DNA of 29,099 nt. Source: Spongospora subterranea (lineage: Eukaryota > Endomyxa > Phytomyxea > Plasmodiophorida > Plasmodiophoridae). Position 1 is the stretch's first letter. Each line of letters starts with the position of its first letter. The stretch spans positions 1 to 29,099 of the forward strand of contig OUQQ01000216.1 of assembly GCA_900404475.1 (NCBI GenBank). Direction: 5' to 3'. Positions 1-13,414 of the stretch are shown here, in pieces. The notes beneath the pieces were generated by a model, which worked only from the letters and a program-made list of their open reading frames with translations, ran no database searches and was not told where the DNA came from. The position numbers and the translations under genes were made by a program.

Positions 1-10
1 ACAACACATA

Positions 11-99
11 GCCGTTATATTCGAGTTTACTCAAAATCCGCACAATTAGGAAGTTGCATGTAAGACCCGAATACAACGCCTAGGCGTTATATTCGGGTT
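11..99. repeat. Near-perfect 34-bp palindrome plus a third copy of its half-site
   Basis: Positions 65-98 read the same on both strands except for one mismatched pair (74/89), centred on the perfect 14-mer AACGCCTAGGCGTT. The right half (83-99, GGCGTTATATTCGGGTT) recurs with few changes at 11-27, and a weaker relative lies near 188-210. Three copies of one half-site within 200 bp next to a copia LTR could be the end of a transposable element or a protein-binding array. No coding function is visible. Confidence 0.6.
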
Positions 100-356
100 C
101 GTTGTCAACGCCCTAACGGAATTCGCAACCATTGTAGAGTCATTGTAGGACAATTTGGACGCTGTGCGTTCAAAGTTGGTACCGTAAACCCATAATATTC
201 GAATAGTGCGCCTAGAATGATGGATATAGGATGGAACTGTTCGGCGCCGAACTTTGTAATATCGATCACGAACAGCAATGGTAGATGGTGTATAGATTAG
301 GGGATTTCAGCCGGTCAGGTGTGCTGTGTTTACTGTATGTTAGATTTTCGACGGAT

Positions 357-824
357 TGCTGAAATCGTTGCCGAACAAACCATAGTTGGTTATCATGATC
401 AATATAACACTGGCAAGAGTCCCATCTCACAGACAGACTATTGTGTATCAGATCAACCTGAAATCCCTTTTGTTTATTATCAAGAGGACATTCCGTTTTG
501 GCAGCGCTGGTGAGGTCTAGATTATCGTTCCACTTCACCCACAAACGATTTGTATTCGCGTTTTGCGGGGTAGAGGGGCTCCGATCGGATACTATCCGGG
601 GTCCGAGAAGTGCCTCGGATCAGATCTCGGACTTGACCCTTTATCCGTACCGAGTATCCGACGGTCAGATATACAGAATGTCCTTCTTGCCTGTCATTAA
701 GATGCGCTCATGGGTCAGAGAAACTCAAAGAAAAGAATGGCGTCCCGCGTACTCTTTCCGGCCACATACGCCGAGCACCGCGTCAAGTTATCCAGTGCCA
801 ACTGGCATGGCTGCAGTTTCAACA
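357..824 (-). mobile_element. Ty1/copia 3' long terminal repeat (candidate)
   Basis: On the minus strand, a G-rich run that would serve as polypurine tract (about 825-830) is followed at 824 by TGTTGAAA, the usual junction between a copia coding region and its 3' LTR. The matching inverted end TTTCAGCA lies at 357-364, giving a 468-bp LTR with TG...CA ends. The polyprotein frame runs into the LTR and stops at 788-790. Only one LTR copy is in the window, so the outer boundary rests on the terminal motif and not on a repeat pair. Confidence 0.5.
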
Positions 825-904
825 CCCCCCATATCGGTGAGGCCCATGGCTTTGCAGCACCATTTGAATTTGGCCGTATCTATAGGCTTGGTTAGATAAT
901 CCGC
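825..904 (-). mobile_element. Copia polyprotein C-terminus (RNase H end), truncated
   Basis: The minus-strand frame reads ADYLTKPIDTAKFKWCC and then KAMGLTDMGG. This is the closing segment of copia RNase H, whose consensus is ADxLTKPLxxxKFxxLxxxLGL. Homology stops abruptly upstream at about 904, so the element keeps only its last 27 or so codons and the LTR next to it. The break point faces a copia fragment of opposite orientation that begins at 943, which points to nested insertion or rearrangement. Confidence 0.8.
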
Positions 905-942
905 GCATCTGCTATAACAATGATTCGGATCCTGTTTTCTAA

Positions 943-1185
943 AGCAATAGTGATTGGGCAGGCGACGCTGACGTAAGGAGAAGCACTGGAGGGTTTGTAT
1001 GTTCGATGGGTGGTGGCCCAATCTCATGGAGTAGTCATCGCACCAAAAGCACTGCTCTGTCGGCACTCGAAGCCGAATATATTGCAATGTGCTCTTCGGC
1101 CCGAGAAGCGTCATGGACCAAACAACTCATCGGAGAGATTTCTGGTATTAACAATACGATAATCATGAACCCGACCCGTATTTGA
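943..1185 (+). mobile_element. Copia RNase H fragment, plus strand
   Basis: The frame is open from a TAA at 940-942 to a TGA at 1183-1185. It carries the core of Ty1/copia RNase H: SDWAGDADVRRSTGGFV, then ISWSSHRTKSTALSALEAEY and IAMCSSAREASWTKQLIGEI. The catalytic-site neighbourhood (DWAGD, STALSALEAEY) is intact at protein level, but there is no start codon and no reverse transcriptase upstream. It is therefore a fragment in the opposite orientation to the 825-904 piece, probably from a different copia family. Confidence 0.88.
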
Positions 1186-1222
1186 GCCAATGAAGTCGAC
1201 CCGTATTTGAGCCTATGAAGTC
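1173..1222. repeat. Two-copy 25-bp tandem repeat
   Basis: The unit at 1173-1197 is repeated at 1198-1222 with one base changed (GAGCCAATGAAG versus GAGCCTATGAAG). It begins inside the last codons of the copia fragment. It is probably a replication-slippage or insertion footprint. Confidence 0.85.
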
Positions 1223-1282
1223 AAATAACAGCATGCACAAAACGATAACGGTACCCCATTGGCATGTCGAAGCAAGTTGTAG

Positions 1283-1480
1283 GACAAAGAGTTAAGCTTC
1301 CCACATATAGCAAGTGTTGAGAAACTGTTCGATCGTGAGAACGACCCGTTGTGTCACCGGTACATCACTGATGGAATACATGGATTTCAAGCGGTGATGT
1401 CCTATAATGCAGGAAATCACTGTCTACAGTGGCTCACAGAACAGCAGATACTTGTTTTTCCTGAGCTGACAAATTGCTAA
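1283..1480 (+). other. Open frame without a start codon, unrecognised
   Basis: The frame is open for 65 codons between stops at 1280-1282 and 1478-1480 and has no ATG near its beginning. The reading includes HIASVEKLFDRENDPLCHRY and GFQAVMSYNAGNHCLQWL, a protein-like composition with no family I recognise. It lies just downstream of the copia fragment and could be an exon, a transposon remnant or chance. Confidence 0.2.
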
Positions 1481-2878
1481 CCAATAAGCAACATTGATAT
1501 ATCCCTGTATTTACGTTAACAGTGTTATCGCAAGCTCGGACAGATTGAATTCTGCTGATCTGAAACCACTCTAGATATTGGGCAGGCCACATATCCCGTT
1601 GGACAACAGGGCATGATCGCAAACTGCCCGGCCTTGCGAAATCACTGCCAACGTACATACATGTATTAATGCTCTTTATGGTTTAGTAAGGTCGGGCATA
1701 ACAAACATGCCATGCTATGCGTGTTAGGACCGCTGCGTCGATGCGGTTAAACGATTTCGTGCCGGTGTTATTTCATGAATTGATTTGGGTCATTTCTATG
1801 TTCCAAGACTGAGTTAGTTGGTTTTGAGTTAGTACTGCACATCTATAGCCCTAGCTACTCTAGGTTATTGAGAGAAATTCGTTCTTATGATCTTTTTATG
1901 TGCTTTCATCATCATATCAGCCCATGCTACATGCTGGACAATAATCTTCAAATTATCGACCCTCAAAAGTTTCATTGAAGATTGAACTGGACCGCTGCGA
2001 CGAGGGTTCGCTCTCCGGATTCCAGACCCACACGGCACACCACTATTGTAAAGCGACAAACCGTGCATAAAATTATTTGAGGGGCTTAGATTTATGAACA
2101 AGCCAACGGGCCATGATTCCTTAGCAGGGGAAACAGTTCAATTAAGTCTATTGGTTGCAGAAATTTGTGCGGGTCAAAAAATTTTAATTGGTGTAGTCCT
2201 CATCAGATCGGCTGGAACTTTGCGTCATCAGTTGGCATCAAGATGTATGTGGAAGTCAGGGAATTAGTCATTTCGGATATTTTTCATATCATGTCAGACT
2301 TGGTTGGTGGAGTGATTTGTCTGGTTAATTCCGTTGAAGACTGAGGGTGAGATGTCTTTCAAAGAACATGCATTCTTTATCTGCGACATTCCTGATGAAG
2401 AAATCATTTAGGCAGCGACATCTCAAGGCTGTTGGGTATTGGTGCCAATGATACTTCAAAGAATTTGGCAATGATCTCATTGTTTTGAACGGGATAATCA
2501 GATGGGTGACGGCATAAAAACAGCATCATTTTGGCTTTGGTAAAAGCAAAAGAGAAGCTGGTTAGAGTTTTCGATGAATATTGAGTCGAGCTCAAATCTG
2601 GCTCCTGAGTTTCTTAAAGTCCCATATTTTGCCTTCCAAAGAACGTGTTGCTGTTTCAACGCTAATTTGCGTTCCAGGCCACGTCATTTACCGATATACA
2701 GTACAGGAACTGTGAATGGTTGTCCTGTGTTACAGCGAGTGCACCACAATTGAGTGTGTCAGTAATCGCTACACGCTACCTCTATCAGGTCAACCATAGT
2801 CCATAGACTATAGGCGATAGACTGTTATAGCCATAATCGATATTGGCATTAAGGTCGAACTGTTCTTCTTGTGGCATC
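1481..2878. other. Intergenic region, no supported gene
   Basis: Only short, uncharacteristic frames occur here on either strand. A small inverted repeat (ATAGTC, 4-bp gap, GACTAT) lies near 2800. The last few hundred bases should hold the promoter of the kinase gene that starts at 2879, but no core element could be assigned with confidence. Confidence 0.5.
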
Positions 2879-5145
<2,267 letters not shown>

Positions 5146-6088
5146 AAACGATGAAACCTGTTTATATATTGCTAATACAAATAGAAACAATTATTTACCC
5201 AAATCAGTTGACACTTGTGATGCTGTTAATTCGCTCCAAGTACATACTATGTATGAATTGCTACTTTACAAATAATGAATGTTGTGGTTTTGATTTCTTG
5301 CGACACGTGCCTCACATTATCGGACTCAAACTTCAAATGCAGCCTGCAGAACTGAGCATGTCCAATATATTGAAAGTTGGGGAATGAATGTGAGATATCG
5401 TGGTGGATTGATGGAGAGAGCAGTCCCGCCGATTCAAAAACAGGGATAGGTTAAGAACGGTTTGATGTAGATGATCCGTCGAAAGTCAATGCAAATCATA
5501 TAAAATTAACACAGAAGAAAAGATTGTCTTTATTGAAGGCTCAGTAATGATACAATGAACTTCCATTGGCCTGAACAACCTGAATAACCCAACTGAAAGA
5601 TTCGGGAACAGGGTAAGCTGAGATTTATTTGGTGAACAGCCTTGAATTGGCCCAGGAAAGAAAAGTAGCTCCGTGTCAAAACCACAACCAGCATTTCTTC
5701 AGCATTCAGTACGTTGACTTCACGAATTGACGCAATATATCAGGAATAAACGGTATCGATTTTTTTTCTCAGTTTTCAGGAACGCAGCAAGCTTTGACAA
5801 CCAAGTTGAATGATTCTGTCAATCCTTGGGATCAGCACCTGAAAGCATCGAAGAGCACAACAATGGCGGCCGCCAATGAGTATTGACACGACCAGTCCTT
5901 CAAAGCAAGAAATATAAACCCTATACGAGAAAGTCTATCGGTATTGATTCAATGCTACAAGTCAGCAAAAGCTACGAGGGGGGATTGAGGCGGATGATTC
6001 ACGATAAGTTTAGATAATAACAGTTAGACATACTGAACTAAGACTTCAGATTGATATGAACAGGAAATTGAACAGACCCGACGTTACA
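5146..6088. other. Intergenic region between two convergent genes
   Basis: This is 943 bp between the stop of the kinase gene (+) and the stop of the HACE1-like gene (-). The only frame of size (5142-5387, +) is AT-rich, overlaps the kinase stop and resembles no protein I know. Both 3' untranslated regions and terminators must lie here. Confidence 0.5.
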
Positions 6089-9000
6089 TCAGGTGGATGA
6101 ATATCCAATATAGCCGAACTCCAGTGCGGTATTGAACTTGGTCATCAGCTGTTCGAACGACACGTACCTCGGGATGCTCAATTGTCGCGTGCAAGTTGCA
6201 GACGAGGGCAATGACGATACTGGTCTCAGATGAGGGCATATAGTCCAATGATCCGTTACCATACTGTGTGGCAAAGGCGGAACGGGACTACCAGACCTGA
6301 ACAGCAAATTGCATCGTGAAAAAATGTACTATAATATCGTAAAACCATCGATTCATGAAGAGTATGATAGGTAATTGTTTGTTGAAACTAACAGCAAATG
6401 TACAAAAGCTAGAAAGTACACAATTTGGACGAGATGCAAATAAAAAAAATGCAAGAAGACAACGGGGCACTGAGCTCTCACAAAAAGTCCCAAGAGACTC
6501 GACATGCACTGACCAGAACTGGAGAAGCCGTGATAATCTTTCGGCATCAAGCTCAGACACATAACGCCAAAACCAAACGATGACAGGAGACTCAGCATTG
6601 TAACCATACGAATAGGATACAAGTTCGATGCGCATCCAGTTCAGGTCAAGGGCCTGAGCTCCCTGGAGCAGATGGGACAAATCGCCGACCGACAAACTAG
6701 AAATACAATCGGCAGTTTGAAGAACATCTTGGAACCCTTTGATGAACGCGGAAGTCAACGCTTTCTGTTCGGCGGTTCCCCAAAGACGACGTTCGACCAA
6801 AGTCGAAATGAACTCCAATTTATTGGAATCTTGAACGACCATGTCCTGGCCACCTGTCAAGCACATAATCAACAAATGCAATTTCGGTGCTGCCTGAAAA
6901 TTGATGAACGCATGAGCCATGTTGACTAGATAAAAATCCAAGGGCATGGATAAACCAAAAACTGAACATCATAACCTTCTGCATGCAAAAACATCAAAAA
7001 AATAAAAATGAATGTTCGATAAATCAGCAGAACGATAGGATGAAACATCTAACAACTATGATGAATTATTGTGCCATGTAACTAGGAGAAGCATTGACGC
7101 ATTACCAGGTACCAAAGGGACATCTCTACAAAGCGTGATGTCAGTATATGACCAACGCATATCAAGACCTAACGCGTCGATCTCGTTATGGGCGAGCCAA
7201 CGAAGACGAACCGCCAAATCATCATCGAATCCGGCAAGCAGCAATGTCTTGTCTTTCACGTCTTCCCCCTCGTGTTGATCCAAATCGAGCATGCGACGCA
7301 ATAGCGCATCTGTAAACCTAACTCCAAGAGGGAATGACGTCGTTACAGAGAGGCCTAAATTAAACCACATCCAAATTAGACAAAAAGAGTATGCGCGCTG
7401 ACTTACATTGAAGCCATAAAACATTCGTTAAATTGGTCTTCTAATAGGACAAAAACAACGAAACTCCTAATTCCCGTTTCACAACAGTTCATAAGAAACA
7501 TTCAAAATAGCGAAACGTTGATGGGTTCGGCATATTAAAAACGTCGAAACAGGGTTATCTCGCATTGGAGGAGAGTAAACAATGTACCGGTCATTCGACC
7601 AGCCATCTCCCAGTGCAGGAATAGATGCTGCTCGGCGGCTGAATCGAGATCAATGGGGGGCGATGACAAGTGGAAAGCATTTCCGCTTGGCGCCACCACA
7701 AACAACGACGCAAGGGTCGAAGAAGCGTCCCGCGGTTGCAGTGGAAATAAGATCTTGCTGACCATTTGAAGGAGCTCTCGTAACGGACCTTCACCAATCC
7801 CAGGCTCGTGCAGGAACTAGCCCAAAAAAATTGTCAGATGATTGTACTAATTCGTGTCTAAACCAATCAATTATGTGAAATTTGTAAATCCAAAGCATAC
7901 ATTTAGTCAATTTCATCATGATAATTCATATCCATAAACATGCATGAAAACCACATAAGATGTAAGCCAATACATTATTTTTCACATCAAATATGTCAAA
8001 TTTAACCCTCAACATCACAATGCAGTATTTATACCTCTATGGGCAAAGATATCTCGAACGCTGCAGGAGGCAGAGTCATCATTTGCTGAACAAAATGCTT
8101 CGAACAACAACAAGTTAAAGAGCTGACGTGATATATCTCATGAGAGTTACCTCGTACGCATCGCCGTCCGCATGCGACCCCGTCATAAGAAACCGATTAA
8201 TTGACACCGGATTGGTTTCCAATGAATGGCTGCGGGACGCCGCCAACTGCGAATGCGTTCGATAAGTTGGATGAAGATGGATTACGAAACAGGAGCGGTT
8301 GATTGGGCAACCATATTAAAAGAAAGACGAATTACTTTTTTTCGAAAATCCATAAAAAATGCACACAAAAATCATGGAATCCGCTGGTGAACTGTTGAGC
8401 AGTCAAGTAAAAGGACGGTTAAATGCAGCGGACCTGAATATAATAAGACCGACGAGAAATGTCGCCGACACGGAGCATGTAGCCGAAGTATTTACCCCAG
8501 TATTCCTCAGTATCGTCAGCAATGTGACGAATGGCATTATACCTAAAGAAAAAAGAACCTTTCAAAAAACACGAGCGTTGAAAGAAAAATATCGCAAGAA
8601 TAAAATAAACAAAAAAGGGTTTACATAGCCAATAAATCGAACAAAACGAACATAAGTTTCTGTTGCAGAATACAAAAAATATATGATCAATGAGAATAAG
8701 TCGAAACAGCAGCAGAATGTGTTTTTGTTTGACCGACCTCCGGGAAGCAAACTGCTGGAACCGCAATGATATGGGTTTACTTTTCACAAACCAGGTGATT
8801 TTTGGAACGTGCGCGAAACCAGGTTCGCCATGACGATTAAGACGCTGCCCTCGTTTTCCTGAAACGTGAAGACATCAGGCTGTCAGAGACAGAGTGCAGA
8901 AAAAAAAACGCAAACCGTGCAGGCATAATAGTTAAAAAAAAGACAGTGCACAGCGAGAGACCAAAAAACAATATCAACATATCAGAAGCACATACTTGAG

Positions 9001-11650
9001 GCTGCGGCCAGGGCGATGGAACCCGCTTCGTCATCAGATGCAACAATAAAGGGTCTTGGAACAGTTGGGGTAATTTCTTGCAAAGAAGCGGTATTTAGCG
9101 GAAACACCTGTGCATAACAGCATTTTAGTGATTGAACCTGTTGTAGGTACCAGCAGAAGTCGAATTTGAACGATGTACAAGAAAACAATTAGACTCGCGA
9201 ATCTTGACTCACCTGAGAATGATGAAAATATGCGAAAATGAGGACAGCAAACCTGTCGGCCTCTTGAATATTAAAGTCGATATCAATCAAACATTCATCA
9301 AGCATATTCCCTGCAAAACGTGAAAATCAAACTATCACACACCAATCAAACGTCAATGGACAAACAGAAGTGGTCGAATTGGGCCCCAAGCGCATTGAGA
9401 TCTTCAACCGGTGTTTTTTCGGCTAATGCACAGACTAGACGCAACCAGGCAATGGTCATTGTGTGAACGAAGTCGATACTGAAGTCAACGTATGGCTGAT
9501 GACCAAATATACACCTGAAACAAGGTAATTGGCAACAATGATTGCAAAATGAAAACCGACCCTAAAAACATAAACAGAACATAGGACGCCAGCATTTTTT
9601 TTAACTCAAAGTAAGCCAATTCTCAAACATTAAAACAAGTTAAAAAACAGGCAAGATGTTACATGCGACAGGCCGCCTGAAGAGCAGAAGCAATCTGTGC
9701 GACATCATCGAGAGAGATTTGGACAGCACAATAGGGCTGAGTTAGCAAACTGGCGAATGCGGAAAGCGAATTGCGCGAAGCCTCAGTCACCATCGTAGTC
9801 AAAACGCGGCATAAATCGCTCGATGACACCCGCAACGGGCGTTTATCGGCCTAGAATGACATATATGAACTCAAACTGGAAACAGAAATTGTAGATGTTA
9901 GAACCTTGAGCGTACGAACTAAGGTCAGCAATATCTCGTTAAACAATTCGGTGTCTTCCAAAGCTTCGGTGCGCAATGCCAAAACTGCCATTACCCTTTC
10001 AGCGCCGATGGACCGCACTATGGCATCACGCGCATGACGATCTGCGAAACAATCAATGACGAGGTACCAATAACATCAGCAATATGCAAGCAGTAAGTTT
10101 GAATTTACGATTGCTAACATACCTGAAACCGTCCGGAAAGTATCGTAAAGAAAAGGTGTTGCATTTGCCAAAGAAACGACACATTCCAGCAGGGATGATA
10201 GACTCGGCAAACCATGATGTACTGGATTCTGGAAATGTCCACCACGTCCTTTATTTTTTGGCTTACGTAAATGCTTCGAGTGCTTCTCGTATTCTAAAGA
10301 ATCAGATATGAATGCACAAGAGAAGACCACTCAGAATTTAGCTTTTAGAAAATTATTTATGAGTAATTACAACTCGCTAATAAAAACTAATAGAAACAAG
10401 AAAAAAATAGTTAAAACAGCAGGGAAACCACACCTTTCGATGAGTAATATAGCGCAGAAAACCCCCCCTTATCGTGTGTAACCCTGTCGAGTAGTATTAG
10501 AGAGCAGTTGAATCAATACATCGTATATAGAGTACGCAGCCCCATGGTTAAGTAGAGACGATATCGCGCCGGAGCAAAGTGCGATCGCGGCTTTGTGCAA
10601 CGCAGTTTGATCGTCAATGTCGACAGCATTGACGTTACAGGTCGGGTGTTCGGCAAACGTTTCAATGAGATCTACGCGTCTGAACTGTGCGGCTGCATGT
10701 AGTGCAGTGATACCAGTCGGACCAGACACATCGACAGAGGCACCTTGGCTGAGTAGAAACAAGGCAACATCATCATGCCCGTGAACGGTCGCAGCAGTCA
10801 GAGCCTAAACACTCCATTATGAAAAAGAAAAACATGCTGCCAGTAAACAAACAAATGCCGACGAGACAAAAACAAAAAAGTCTTGAGAAGAGCCCAAAAA
10901 GAATTTTTGATAGGCGTCCCCTATACAGCTGATCCAAGTGACAAATGCAGATGAGAAAAGTTGACAGTCGCTAGTGGTGGGTAAAGTGATCATTATAAGA
11001 AAACAGGAACAAATACTGTACCGTAATTCCGACGGACCCAAGAGAATTTGGATCCACTCCTTTGTGGAGTAAGAGCTGCATCGCGTCTATTGCGTCGTTC
11101 GCAGCAGCGGCAATCAAAGGGTTTTTTCTATGTAAGGAAACGACATGTCAATAACAATCAAAATCGGGTTGCCAGTTGAAGGGGGTAAGGAATTCGCAAC
11201 GAATCAATATAAAACCATATTGGCACAAACCATAGTTGATTAGAACGACCGACAAAAACGGTGAAGAAACCATCGCGAACAACGACTACAGAACGATAAC
11301 AGAGAGGCAGAAATAAAAAATGCAACTACAGTCGAAATGTAATTTCGATTGGCCATATACTTTTCCTGTGCCTCAAGACGAGGATAGGGAAGGGTAAAGG
11401 AAGGCGTCCAAGACTGAAAGTCACGGTTGCAGGATTCCAGTTCTTGTGCCAAACCAACGACATCGTTCTGTTTTGCAAACCGAATTATTTCAGAATCCGC
11501 GTCCTCGTATGAGCCTGGTGTTGATTGAGGCGTAGAATTTCGTCCATGATGCGGCTTTCCACCTCGAGCACGGCGTGACCTTGAACGTCCACCCCGCCTG
11601 GAAGTATTATCGCCACTGTGCCGCCCGTCGCCAGAATGGTTTGTTGCCAT
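6089..11650 (-). CDS. HACE1-like ankyrin-repeat HECT E3 ubiquitin ligase, 17 exons
   Basis: Exons, 5' to 3': 11650-11361, 11127-11022, 10804-10520, 10228-10123, 10041-9905, 9850-9663, 9514-9366, 9310-9213, 9137-8996, 8858-8792, 8542-8434, 8246-8151, 8097-8035, 7816-7588, 7354-7106, 6853-6514, 6296-6089. Total 2862 nt, 953 residues; GT-AG and phase hold throughout. Residues 1-50 are Arg/Gly-rich; about 97-260 are ankyrin repeats (GITALHAAAQ, DDQTALHKAA); about 228-595 form the middle region; about 595-953 are HECT. HACE1-specific signs: FLHEPGIGEGPLREL (human HACE1 has GMGQG where most HECTs have GxDxGG), ADRFAVLIFAYF, EYWGKYFGYML, and the SATC catalytic loop with Cys920 exactly 33 residues from the end, as in human HACE1. 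HECT ligases take ubiquitin on this Cys and pass it to substrates; HACE1 targets active RAC1 in animals. The substrate here is unknown. The start at 11650 has a purine at -3 and G at +4; an in-frame ATG at 11686 is the alternative. The 10228 and 8097 acceptors are the least certain. Confidence 0.85.
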
Positions 11651-12080
11651 TGCGCAACAAATCGGTTGCAAGCGCCAAGAAAACAAAGTAAGTTGATGAC
11701 GTTGGCTTTATTATGCACGGGACCTGTGTACTATATAGTTCAGTGATGGATTGATATATTATTGCGCACAATAGTGGTAATAAGGGAACTCGCGCATCAT
11801 TTCGAAATCTCAAAGTCAAGTTGCGGGGAGATTCTTCGAGTTGTGTCAATCCGTTGCCATTAAAAACAACTCAACGTCATTCAACAATATATCGTCAGTA
11901 CGGACTGTCAACGAAGAACAATTAAATATTGATAATGGGGATCGCATGACATTGTTATTATCATAATCATGATCAAGTGTTATCAGAGTGGCGCAATTAT
12001 TATGATACAGTAATTTCGGGCTTACAGACAGGGCAATTGTGATAACACGGTAGTCAATCGTTATCGCCATTTACGGTACG
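11651..12080. promoter_or_regulatory. Shared intergenic promoter region of two divergent genes
   Basis: The HACE1-like gene (-) and the gamma-CA-like gene (+) start 430 bp apart, head to head, so this segment must hold both promoters. It is AT-rich, with TAAT/ATTATCATAATCATGATCA-type runs around 11955-11975. No TATA box or known operator can be placed with confidence. Confidence 0.5.
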
Positions 12081-12838
12081 ATGGCACACTCTATCAAATT
12101 AGGTAGATTGGTGCCCAAAATCGGCCCAAACTGTCGTATTGCTGGAATTGTCATCGGCCAGGTCGACGTGGGGCAATCTGTGATTATCGGTACCGGCGCA
12201 GTTCTCCGTGGCGATGTCAATGGTTGGCAACCGTATCACGACAAGTCGTTTATTCCAACAGTAATTCCATAGCTATTCGGGTAAATGATAATGCTGTCAT
12301 TGGCCCAAACGTGGTGGTTCATGTGGCAAAATATAACCCTGCAGGCAACTCGCTTAACACCAGTGTTAGTCAATTGATTGTTGGCCATTTGATTAGCATC
12401 AACTTCTTTTTTCTCAAGTTGGTTTAGATTGGTTCTGGGGTTTGGGTCGACGCAGGTGCCGTTCTTCACGCCTGTACTATAGAAAGCAACGCCATTGTCG
12501 GTCCAGGTAATCCTGTTTATGAAAATTTCCTGCTGTTTTGCCAGGCAAACTTTGTTAATTCTTTATCGTCTAGTAGATACACATTTTTTGGTAGGATGGT
12601 CCGAGTCTAACATGTTGATCCAGGTGCGATAATCTTGGACGGTGCTGTTGTTGAGTCTGGTGCAGTTGTCCTTCCAGGAACCATGATTTCGCCGTTTAAG
12701 CGCGTATTGACGGGTCAGGTCTGGGGCGGCCTGCCCGGGAAACTACAATCCCATATAACGCCGGAGTCGTTTTCTGCTTTACGCGTTGCTGACACAATCG
12801 ACTGGTCTATATTGCATAAAATTATGCTGAGGTTGTAG
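12081..12838 (+). CDS. Gamma-carbonic-anhydrase-like left-handed beta-helix protein, 4 exons
   Basis: Exons 12081-12222, 12273-12364, 12428-12506 and 12624-12838 give 528 nt, 175 residues, with introns of 50, 63 and 117 bp. The protein is made of hexapeptide repeats (IGPNCRIAGIVIGQVDVGQS) followed by the gamma-CA hallmarks GAVLRGDVN, VVVHVAKYNPAG, GAVLHACTI and GQVWGGLPGKL. Family members are trimers that bind zinc at the subunit interface through three histidines; in plants and many protists they sit on mitochondrial complex I. Here His64 and His92 are present, but the position five before His92 (the GH of VGHSAVLH) is Ala87, so the site is incomplete and carbonic anhydrase activity is doubtful, as in plant gamma-CA-like subunits. 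No clear mitochondrial presequence is visible. The ATG at 12081 has a purine at -3 and G at +4. Confidence 0.85.
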
Positions 12839-13414
12839 TTGGTATAAAAAATATTGTAAAAAGAGCTCAGATTTGCAACCACAGCCATCATATTCAGAAT
12901 TTCAAAATACGCAGACCTTTAGGGACTTTGTAGTCACCGGCGTTGCAACATGTTATTATCGATTTCCATCGCAGACACCCGGACGCGCCGCAACCTATAC
13001 GTGGGGACGACCTTTGATGATATTTAGTGAATTGTATGGTCCGAACTGTGCTACGCTCAGCTCGAACAACGTCTTGTTGGCTTAACTACGAGCTATTGTG
13101 ATTCGCAACAGTGCTTGGTGACCGTTTGCAGATGTAGCACTCAATGGCTTCGTATGTGGTGATCTGTCTTGAGATTGAAAAAAAGCATTAGGTGTAATTT
13201 GATAACTTTGGTAGGCCACATTTCGGAAAATTCGACTATGAGAAGTGGCAACTTGTTGACAACGTTGAGATCAAAGAGGTATTGTCACAGTAGCTTTTTG
13301 TTGGAGAGATTGAGTTCGATCGTTGAGGCGTAAGAAATCATGATTCGTTCATGAAATATTTTATTATAATGAAAAAGTAGTTTTTTTACTGAAAGGAAAG
13401 ATTGCCCAAACCGG
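12839..13414. other. Intergenic region between convergent genes
   Basis: This is 576 bp between the gamma-CA-like stop and the stop of the next minus-strand gene. One 70-codon frame (12873-13085, +) opens at a TTG codon, shows no family resemblance and is not supported. Confidence 0.5.

Noticed and set aside
10076..10330. 84-codon minus-strand frame as the start of the HECT gene
   Set aside because: It opens at GTG, and no ATG occurs on the minus strand between about 10330 and 10515. An acceptor at 10229 and a phase-0 link to the ankyrin exons explain it better.
10469..10762. Stand-alone ankyrin-repeat gene
   Set aside because: The frame ends shortly after a phase-0 donor at 10519, and the ankyrin exons continue in phase into the HECT exons with the HACE1 order of parts, so it is the 5' part of one gene.
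12223..12272. Short-exon reading of the gamma-CA gene through NSIAI with a 29-bp intron
   Set aside because: A 29-bp intron is shorter than all others here. The 50-bp intron ending at CATAG gives RGDVN-A-I-R-V with exactly the family spacing to the VVHV motif.
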